A DNA stretch of 64,000 nucleotides from Anabaena sp. 4-3. GTDB lineage: Bacteria; Cyanobacteriota; Cyanobacteriia; Cyanobacteriales; Nostocaceae. The position numbers and the translations under genes were made by a program. How positions within the stretch are numbered: the stretch's first letter is position 1; every line of letters begins with the position of its first letter. The stretch lies in contig NZ_LUHJ01000023.1 of the NCBI RefSeq assembly GCF_001597745.1, forward strand, positions 1 to 64,000, in the 5' to 3' direction. Below the pieces are notes generated by a model that worked only from the letters and a program-made list of their open reading frames with translations, searched no databases and was not told where the DNA came from. Below, piece by piece: positions 57,706-64,000 of this stretch.

Positions 57706-58200
57706 ATGCGACTACGTGACGAACAGTTAGACTGGGAATTAGACTCTCAAGATGCTTATGTTCCGGTTTACCATCAAGGGGATTTGGTAGGCTTTTTTAA
57801 GCAAGATTATGCAGAAGAATTGATAAAATTTTTAAATGAAGATGAAGTTTTAAAAAAAGCTTTAAAAATTGCTTGCGTTGATTTACTGAAAGCCGCAGGT
57901 AAGGATATTAGCAAAGTTGATATTTTAATGGAAAAATATATAAAAATTAGTGAACGTCCTAAATATGGAACGAGAGCGATCGCACTTTTATTACGTGAGC
58001 GACAAGAAGAACTAGATTTAGGCAATCAAGAGTTTGCTAAATTCTGCGATACCTTTAAACTTTCTCCCACAGAATTAAACAATATTTATGCTGGTGAAGA
58101 AGTTGATGATAGTTTATTAGCACCATTGGCAAGAATATTAGGAATTACTAAAGAGAGATTGTTGACAGTGCGTGATGGTTCTGAAGATACCAATGTGTAA
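57706..58200 (+). CDS. HTH-like hypothetical protein paired with a nuclease
   Basis: A 164-residue protein; the N-terminal half is acidic and helical, the C-terminal half (GNQEFAKFCDTFKLSPTELNN, LLAPLARILGITKERLL) resembles an XRE helix-turn-helix. It starts 30 bp before an Rpn-type nuclease gene, so it may regulate or restrain it. I do not recognise a named family. Confidence 0.6.
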   Translation: MRLRDEQLDWELDSQDAYVPVYHQGDLVGFFKQDYAEELIKFLNEDEVLKKALKIACVDLLKAAGKDISKVDILMEKYIKISERPKYGTRAIALLLRERQEELDLGNQEFAKFCDTFKLSPTELNNIYAGEEVDDSLLAPLARILGITKERLLTVRDGSEDTNV

Positions 58201-58230
58201 TTCCCACTTCAAAATGATTTGTCAAAGGTA

Positions 58231-59046
58231 ATGAGAACCGACAGCATTTTTTATCGCATATTTCAAGAGTTTCCAGATATATTTTTTGAATTAATCGGAA
58301 ATTCTCCTGATATGGCGAATATCTATCAATTTTCATCAATTGAAATTAAACAAACAGCATTCAGAATTGATGGTGTGTTTGTCCCGACAGTGGAAATTGA
58401 ACAGCCGATTTATTTTGTGGAAGTGCAGTTTCAACCAGACGAAAGACTTTACTCGCGCTTGTTTGCTGAAGTCTGCTTATATCTCCGCCAAAATCAACCT
58501 GTAAATGATTGGGGTGCGGTGATTTTATACCCAAGCAGAAGTATAGATATAGGTGATATCAAACATTACAGAGAATTCTTTGTAAGTGAGAGAGTCAGAC
58601 GCATTTACCTGGATGAGTTAAGTAAAATTACGTCTCTACCAATTGGTATTGCAACTGTAAGGTTAATAGTGGCATCAGAAGATACGGCAATCATAGAAGC
58701 TAGGGAGTTGATAGAAAGAACAAAATTAGAAATCAACTCCACCATCAAACAACAGCAATTATTACAATTAATAGAGACTATCTTGTTGTATAAGTTGCCG
58801 ACAATCACTAAGGAGGAGATGGAGGAAATGTTTGGAACGAGTGACTTAAAACAAACCAGATTTTATCAGGAAGTTTTTCAGGAAGGTAGAGAAGAAGGTG
58901 TACGCTTAGGTAAGTTAAAAGCAATATCACCAATGTTAGCAGCAGGTTTGACTATAGAACAAATAGCACAAGCTTTAGAGTTGAGTGTGGAGGAAGTACA
59001 GCAAGCTGCACAACAGCAGTCTGTTAATTCTCAAAGCGAGAATTGA
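58231..59046 (+). CDS. Rpn-family (DUF2887) PD-(D/E)XK nuclease-like protein
   Basis: A 271-residue protein of the Rpn/DUF2887 family of recombination-promoting nucleases. The nuclease part has the FELIGNSPDMANIYQFSS start, the catalytic-type KQTAFRIDGVFVP and a VEVQFQPDER (the ExQ form of the ExK motif) block, and the C-terminal helical part GREEGVRLGKLKAISPML. The ATG at 58231 is preferred to a TTG at 58219. These proteins are common, often several per genome, in Nostoc. Confidence 0.8.
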   Translation: MRTDSIFYRIFQEFPDIFFELIGNSPDMANIYQFSSIEIKQTAFRIDGVFVPTVEIEQPIYFVEVQFQPDERLYSRLFAEVCLYLRQNQPVNDWGAVILYPSRSIDIGDIKHYREFFVSERVRRIYLDELSKITSLPIGIATVRLIVASEDTAIIEARELIERTKLEINSTIKQQQLLQLIETILLYKLPTITKEEMEEMFGTSDLKQTRFYQEVFQEGREEGVRLGKLKAISPMLAAGLTIEQIAQALELSVEEVQQAAQQQSVNSQSEN

Positions 59047-59197
59047 GCTTATAAGTTTCTGAAATGCCAAAAGATTATTCAGGATACATCTAAAAAGAGT
59101 TTCTCACGAGGAATTGTGGATTAATTTTTGTTAAGATTGAAGACGGTACTGTTACTTCGTCCGCAACTATCCATAATTCCTACCTGAGAAAAACTCG

Positions 59198-60892
59198 ATG
59201 CTAAGATTAGAACATATTAGTAAAATTTATCCTACAGGCGAAGTTCTCAAAGATATCAACTGGGAAGTGAAACCAGGCGATCGCATTGGCTTAGTCGGTG
59301 TTAACGGTGCGGGAAAATCCACCCAATTGAAAATCATCATGGGGGAAATGGAACCGACAGCCGGCGAAATTATTCGTCCTGCTAGCTTACACATAGCTTA
59401 CCTCAATCAAGAATTTGAAGTAGACCCAGGTCGGACAGTTAGAGAAGAATTTTGGACTGTATTTAAAGAAGCTAACGCAGTACAGTTAGCCTTGACTGAG
59501 GTACAACAGGCAATGGAAAAGGCGACTCCAGAAGAACTGGATGCGCTAATTAATAAATTGGATCGGTTACAGCGTCAGTTTGAAGCTTTAGACGGGTACG
59601 GATTAGAAGCACGTATTGGCAAAATTTTACCTGAAATGGGATTTGAGCCAGAAGACGGCGATCGCCTCGTCAGTGCTTTCTCAGGTGGTTGGCAAATGCG
59701 GATGAGTTTGGGTAAAATTCTCCTCCAAAAACCAGATGTGTTACTGCTGGATGAACCGACAAACCACCTTGATTTAGAAACCATTGAGTGGTTAGAAAAT
59801 TATCTCAAAGGTTTAACTACCCCAATGGTAATAGTTTCCCACGACCGGGAATTTCTTGACCGTCTCTGCACCCAAATTGTGGAAACTGAACGGGGTGTTT
59901 CGACAAGTTACCTGGGGAATTATTCTGCTTATCTAGAACAAAAAGCTGAAAATCAATTAGCACAACTGAGTGCTTATGAACGTCAGCAAAAAGAAATTGA
60001 AAAACAACAGGCTTTTGTCGATAGATTCCGCGCCAGTGCTACCCGCAGCACCCAAGCTAAAAGCCGCGAAAAGCAACTCGAAAAAATTGAACGCATCGAA
60101 GCACCTACAGCTAGTGTGAGAACCTTGCATTTCCGCTTTCCTCCTGCGCCTCGTAGCGGACGAGAGGTAGTGAAAATTAAGGATTTAACCCATGTCTACG
60201 ACGACAAGATTTTGTTTTTGGGTGCAAATTTGCTGATTGAAAGAGGCGATCGCATCGCGTTTTTAGGGCCTAACGGTGCTGGTAAATCGACATTATTACG
60301 CATGATTATGGGTTTAGAACCACCCACAGAAGGCACTGTAGCATTAGGCGAACATAACGTTATCCCTGGTTACTTTGAGCAAAATCAAGCTGAGGCTTTA
60401 GACTTGAAAAAAACCGTCATGGAAACCATTCACGATGAAGTTCCAGACTGGAAAAATGAAGAAGTCCGCACCCTACTAGGAAAATTTTTATTCAGTGGGG
60501 ATACAGTATTTAAAGGCGTTGGTGCATTGAGTGGAGGAGAAAAAGCGCGTTTAGCATTAGCCAAAATGCTCTTACGTCCAGCAAACTTAATCATCTTAGA
60601 TGAGCCAACCAATCACTTAGACATTCCCGCCAAGGAAATGTTAGAAGAATCACTACAAAACTATGATGGTACGGCAATTATAGTTTCTCACGACCGTTAT
60701 TTTATTTCTCAGGTAGCGAATAAAATTGTCGAAATTCGCGATGGTGAATTTCGCGTTTACCTCGGTGATTACCACTATTATCTCGATAAAATCGCCGAAG
60801 AAAAAGAAGCCGCTAGATTAGCTGCGATCGCTGCCGAAAAAGCCGCCAAAAAAGCCGCTAAAGCTGCCAAAGCATCGGCAAAGAAGAAGTAA
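59198..60892 (+). CDS. ABC-F family ATPase (ribosome-associated)
   Basis: A 564-residue protein with two ABC cassettes and no membrane domain. Both Walker A (GVNGAGKST, GPNGAGKST), signature (FSGGWQ, LSGGEK) and DEPTNHLD motifs are present. The Arg/Lys-rich linker between cassettes fits ABC-F proteins that act at the ribosomal E site. The Ala/Lys-rich C-terminal tail (KEAARLAAIAAEKAAKKAAK) is similar to the Uup-type tail. Confidence 0.9.
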   Translation: MLRLEHISKIYPTGEVLKDINWEVKPGDRIGLVGVNGAGKSTQLKIIMGEMEPTAGEIIRPASLHIAYLNQEFEVDPGRTVREEFWTVFKEANAVQLALTEVQQAMEKATPEELDALINKLDRLQRQFEALDGYGLEARIGKILPEMGFEPEDGDRLVSAFSGGWQMRMSLGKILLQKPDVLLLDEPTNHLDLETIEWLENYLKGLTTPMVIVSHDREFLDRLCTQIVETERGVSTSYLGNYSAYLEQKAENQLAQLSAYERQQKEIEKQQAFVDRFRASATRSTQAKSREKQLEKIERIEAPTASVRTLHFRFPPAPRSGREVVKIKDLTHVYDDKILFLGANLLIERGDRIAFLGPNGAGKSTLLRMIMGLEPPTEGTVALGEHNVIPGYFEQNQAEALDLKKTVMETIHDEVPDWKNEEVRTLLGKFLFSGDTVFKGVGALSGGEKARLALAKMLLRPANLIILDEPTNHLDIPAKEMLEESLQNYDGTAIIVSHDRYFISQVANKIVEIRDGEFRVYLGDYHYYLDKIAEEKEAARLAAIAAEKAAKKAAKAAKASAKKK

Positions 60893-60907
60893 AACATTTG
60901 TTGGGAA

Positions 60908-60981
60908 AATAGGGAATAGGGCATGGGGCATTGATACACTGGATTTTCTCCCCTACACCCCTACACCCCTACACCCATGTT
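60908..60981. repeat. Heptad repeats between the ABC-F and gpmI genes
   Basis: GGGAATAGGGCATGGGGCAT at the left and CCCCTACACCCCTACACCC at the right. Part of a 266-bp spacer that otherwise is AT-rich. Confidence 0.7.
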
Positions 60982-61158
60982 GCTAAGTTTGGCTAGCATA
61001 TTTATCACAAAAGATGTGTAATAATTACCCAAACTTTAAAAAAATCTAACAAACACTGATTAATTGCATAAAACAAGTTAATAAGCAGAAATTCACTTGC
61101 AGTGGTGGTTAGCAGTGGTATCATTCGGGTATTACAAAAAGTAAAGGGCAATTTTACT

Positions 61159-62757
61159 ATGACCAAAGCACCTGTTGCTCCTGTGGTGCTAGTCATTTTA
61201 GACGGATGGGGCTACTGCGAGGAGACGCGAGGAAACGCTATTGTCGCTGCCAAAACGCCAATCATGGACAGTTTATGGTCAGCGTATCCGCATACCCTCA
61301 TCCACACATCAGGGAAAGCCGTAGGATTGCCAGAAGGTCAAATGGGTAACTCAGAAGTTGGTCATTTGAACATTGGCGCAGGTAGAGTCGTACCCCAAGA
61401 ATTGGTACGCATTTCTGATGCTGTGGAAGATGGTTCTATCCTCAGCAACTCAGCTCTTGTCAAAATTTGCCAGGAAGTTCGCTCTCGGAATGGCAAGCTG
61501 CATGTAGTTGGGCTGTGTTCTGAGGGTGGCGTACACTCACATATTACCCATCTGTTCGGACTACTTGACTTAGCCAAAGATCAGCGAATTTCAGAAGTTT
61601 GTATCCACGCCATCACTGACGGGCGAGATACTGCGCCAACAGATGGAATCAAAGCAATTAATGCTATAGAAGACTACATCAACCGTGTAGGAATTGGGCG
61701 CATTGTTACTATTAGTGGTCGTTACTATGCAATGGATCGCGATCGCCGTTGGGATCGAGTCCAAAAAGCATACAATGTGATCACACAAGATGGTGCAGGT
61801 GATGGACGCAAAGCGGCTGATATCCTGCAAGCATCCTATGCAGAAGGCGTGACTGACGAATTCATTTTACCCGTGCGCCTTGCTCCTGGTGCTGTCGAGC
61901 CAGGAGACGGGGTGATATTCTTCAACTTCCGCCCAGACCGAGCTAGACAATTAACTCAGGCTTTTGTTAGCCCAAATTTTACAGGGTTTGAAAGAGAGCA
62001 AATTCAGCCTTTATCGTTTGTGACTTTTACACAGTACGATTCTGATTTGCCTGTATCTATAGCTTTTGAGCCACAGAATTTGACGAACATTCTCGGTGAA
62101 GTCATCGCCAACGAAGGTTTAAAGCAGTTTCGGACTGCGGAAACCGAAAAGTATGCCCATGTCACCTATTTCTTTAACGGTGGCTTGGAAGAACCTTTTA
62201 CGGGAGAAGACCGGGAATTAGTCAACAGTCCAATGGTAGCGACTTATGACAAAGCCCCCACTATGTCAGCAACAGCCGTCACAGATGTAGCACTGGCTGC
62301 GATTACAAAGGGTATCTACTCTCTGGTAGTAATCAACTATGCTAACCCAGATATGGTAGGGCATACAGGTCAGATGGCAGCTACTGTCACCGCCATTGAA
62401 ACCGTAGATAATTGTGTGGGTCGTCTGGTAGAAGGTGTGAGCAAAGTAGGCGGAACTACAATTATTACCGCCGACCACGGTAACGCCGAGTATATGCTAG
62501 ATCCAGAAGGTAATTCTTGGACGGCACACACAACTAACCCGGTTCCCCTGATTTTAGTGGAAGGGGAAAAAGTGAAAATCCCTGGATACGGGACAAATGT
62601 CACACTCAGAAATAATGGCAAATTAGCCGACATTGCCCCAACTATACTAGAGATTTTACAGCTACCCCAACCACCAGAAATGACCGGGCGATCGCTACTG
62701 CAACCAGCAGAATATGAAGTGCAACGTCCGCGTACACCTGTACCAGTAGGTCTGTAA
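61159..62757 (+). CDS. gpmI: 2,3-bisphosphoglycerate-independent phosphoglycerate mutase
   Basis: The iPGM enzyme, 532 residues, interconverts 3- and 2-phosphoglycerate with Mn2+. The metal-binding LDGWGYCEETRGNAI, the catalytic serine in GNSEVGHLNIGAG, and the later NPDMVGHTG and TADHGNAEY blocks are present. The ATG at 61159 is chosen from the family length; a longer reading from 61102 adds 19 residues. Confidence 0.95.
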   Translation: MTKAPVAPVVLVILDGWGYCEETRGNAIVAAKTPIMDSLWSAYPHTLIHTSGKAVGLPEGQMGNSEVGHLNIGAGRVVPQELVRISDAVEDGSILSNSALVKICQEVRSRNGKLHVVGLCSEGGVHSHITHLFGLLDLAKDQRISEVCIHAITDGRDTAPTDGIKAINAIEDYINRVGIGRIVTISGRYYAMDRDRRWDRVQKAYNVITQDGAGDGRKAADILQASYAEGVTDEFILPVRLAPGAVEPGDGVIFFNFRPDRARQLTQAFVSPNFTGFEREQIQPLSFVTFTQYDSDLPVSIAFEPQNLTNILGEVIANEGLKQFRTAETEKYAHVTYFFNGGLEEPFTGEDRELVNSPMVATYDKAPTMSATAVTDVALAAITKGIYSLVVINYANPDMVGHTGQMAATVTAIETVDNCVGRLVEGVSKVGGTTIITADHGNAEYMLDPEGNSWTAHTTNPVPLILVEGEKVKIPGYGTNVTLRNNGKLADIAPTILEILQLPQPPEMTGRSLLQPAEYEVQRPRTPVPVGL

Positions 62758-62853
62758 ACTCAACTTTGAGAAACCAGTTAACACTGACACTGTTAACTGT
62801 TTTCTTACCGGAAACTCCTCTGTTTTGAAATTTCTATAAAAGAGATTGTTACC

Positions 62854-63087
62854 ATGACAGTTACAAGTATTGTGCAACTCATTTGGGCGATCGCCGCCAT
62901 TGGTATGATTGTTTTAGTATTGCTCCATAGTCCCAAAGGCGACGGTATCGGAGCTATTGGTGGACAAGCCCAGTTATTCAGCAGCACCAAAAGCGCGGAA
63001 AACACTTTAAACCGAGTTACCTGGGCTTTGACAGTGGTGTTTATGGGTTTAACAGTAGTTTTGAGTGCTGGCTGGCTACCTAAGTAA
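62854..63087 (+). CDS. secG: Protein-export membrane protein SecG
   Basis: SecG, 77 residues, two membrane helices, the small non-essential partner of SecY. LLHSPKGDGIGAIGGQAQLF between the helices is typical. It lies 97 bp after gpmI. Confidence 0.92.
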   Translation: MTVTSIVQLIWAIAAIGMIVLVLLHSPKGDGIGAIGGQAQLFSSTKSAENTLNRVTWALTVVFMGLTVVLSAGWLPK

Positions 63088-63113
63088 CAATAAAATCCCC
63101 AGGAGATAGGTAA

Positions 63114-63881
63114 ATGGGAAATCAAAATCAACACCCAAAGCCTAATACCCTGAAAACATTCATTAATAAACAATTACTAGCAGCTTTTGTCTTAGCTATA
63201 AGTACAGGGCTGCTAGTTGTTTTGATCAACCTGCAATTTAGTCACCCTGTAGGAGCGAACTTAGCAACCACTGCACCCAAACCCCACCCCTTACCGTCGC
63301 AACTTCAACAATGGCAAGACAACACAAATAGCGGTGATTACTTCTCGCAAGTCACAACCACCGAAGTTGGTTACTTAGTTTGGTCGCAATTTCCCGTTAA
63401 AGTTCACATCAAACGACCACAAACAATTAACAACGAACAGGCGCAAGCTTGGGTTAATAGCATCTTCCAAGCTGTACAGGAATGGAATAATTATTTACCT
63501 CTGACAGTTGTAGAACAGCCAGAAATTGCCGATATTACAATTGAGCGCAAAACCCCACCTCTGGAGTTTTCCCGTGACCGTAAAATCCCGCGTGCGCGTT
63601 CTGCTCTGGCGCGTTATGAGTTATATACTAGCAATAATGTTTTATTACACCGCTGCCAAATTTTATTAAGTCCCAGCCAAACTGGTAATTATTTATTTGC
63701 AGCCGCCCGTCACGAATTAGGCCACGCCTTGGGAATTTGGGGTCATAGTCCTGTACAAACTGATGCTTTATACTATTCCCAAGTTCGCAACCCTCCGCCG
63801 ATTTCTGCCAGAGATGTAAATACTATGAAGCGGATTTATGAGCAACCAACTAAGTTAGGTTGGCCTATGCTTACAAAGTGA
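63114..63881 (+). CDS. Matrixin-like zinc metalloprotease
   Basis: A 255-residue protein with an N-terminal membrane segment (LLAAFVLAISTGLLVVLINL), then a soluble part with HELGHALGIWGHS, the HExxHxxGxxH zinc site of metzincins. It is probably anchored and acts in the periplasm. It ends overlapping the convergent partial gene by 11 bp. The substrate is unknown. Confidence 0.85.
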   Translation: MGNQNQHPKPNTLKTFINKQLLAAFVLAISTGLLVVLINLQFSHPVGANLATTAPKPHPLPSQLQQWQDNTNSGDYFSQVTTTEVGYLVWSQFPVKVHIKRPQTINNEQAQAWVNSIFQAVQEWNNYLPLTVVEQPEIADITIERKTPPLEFSRDRKIPRARSALARYELYTSNNVLLHRCQILLSPSQTGNYLFAAARHELGHALGIWGHSPVQTDALYYSQVRNPPPISARDVNTMKRIYEQPTKLGWPMLTK

Positions 63882-64000
63882 TTTTTACGGGACGCTGTGC
63901 CAACACTTCACGGTATAGTGCTTCTAACTGACTAATATTCTTACTCAGGGTATATAAATCTAGTACCCGCATTCTAGCTTTTTGTCCCAGTAATGTGGTT
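63871..64000 (-). CDS. C-terminal end of a glycosyltransferase (cut by window edge)
   Basis: The last 42 residues of a reading frame on the minus strand, ending in RVLDLYTLSKNISQLEALY. This resembles the C-terminal end of GT4-type glycosyltransferases. The start is beyond the window. It converges on the metalloprotease gene. Confidence 0.55.
   Translation of the reverse strand, partial: TTLLGQKARMRVLDLYTLSKNISQLEALYREVLAQRPVKITL

Overview
The window is chromosomal DNA of a filamentous, heterocyst-forming cyanobacterium of the Nostoc/Anabaena type. This rests on the many HIP1 palindromes (GCGATCGC), heptameric short tandem repeats in the spacers, the cyanobacterial ribosomal-protein order (no rpsJ at the head, no rpmD between rpsE and rplO), the complex I subunit ndhN, and a heterocyst gene block with cox2, fdxB and patB/cnfR. 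Identifications come from reading motifs and from knowledge of the families; no database search was run.

Region 1 (1-12 kb) is accessory: a GAF-LuxR regulator, a DUF3386 protein, TldD, a photolyase-like pair in two separate genes, a mobile-element-like repeat with a perfect 139-bp duplication, a bacterial lipoxygenase, an IF-3-like gene without an AUG start, a glycine-rich stress protein, and two short minus-strand operons of small orphan genes, each closed by a clear terminator.

Region 2 (12-21.7 kb) is a nitrogen-fixation/heterocyst island: cysK, an ArsC/NifO-like protein with a His-rich tail, a cysteine-dioxygenase-type cupin, a small ORF, a helical-repeat protein, coxC-coxA-coxB (an A2-type terminal oxidase), fdxB and the master regulator patB/cnfR. 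The oxidase would remove O2 while FdxB and CnfR serve nitrogenase and nif expression. Two NtcA-type palindromes lie in its spacers.

Region 3 (21.8-34.3 kb) holds endonuclease V, two FHA-domain proteins (one fused to a flavin/NAD-type oxidoreductase), a GDSL hydrolase, NrtS, a CPA2 antiporter with stress-protein domains, an AMIN-domain protein, a DUF3172 protein, an ABC-2 permease and ndhN.

Region 4 (34.3-53.1 kb) is the S10-spc-alpha supercluster, from rplC to prfA, preceded by a strong promoter and a leader of about 780 nt that is rich in hairpins. Spacers in the cluster are repeatedly filled with heptad repeats.

Region 5 (53.1-64 kb) is accessory again: an IS605-type relic, an orphan gene, a controller-like XRE regulator beside a type IIG restriction-modification gene carrying an in-frame stop, an HTH-like/Rpn nuclease pair, then housekeeping genes (ABC-F, gpmI, secG), a matrixin-like protease and the end of a glycosyltransferase gene cut by the window edge.
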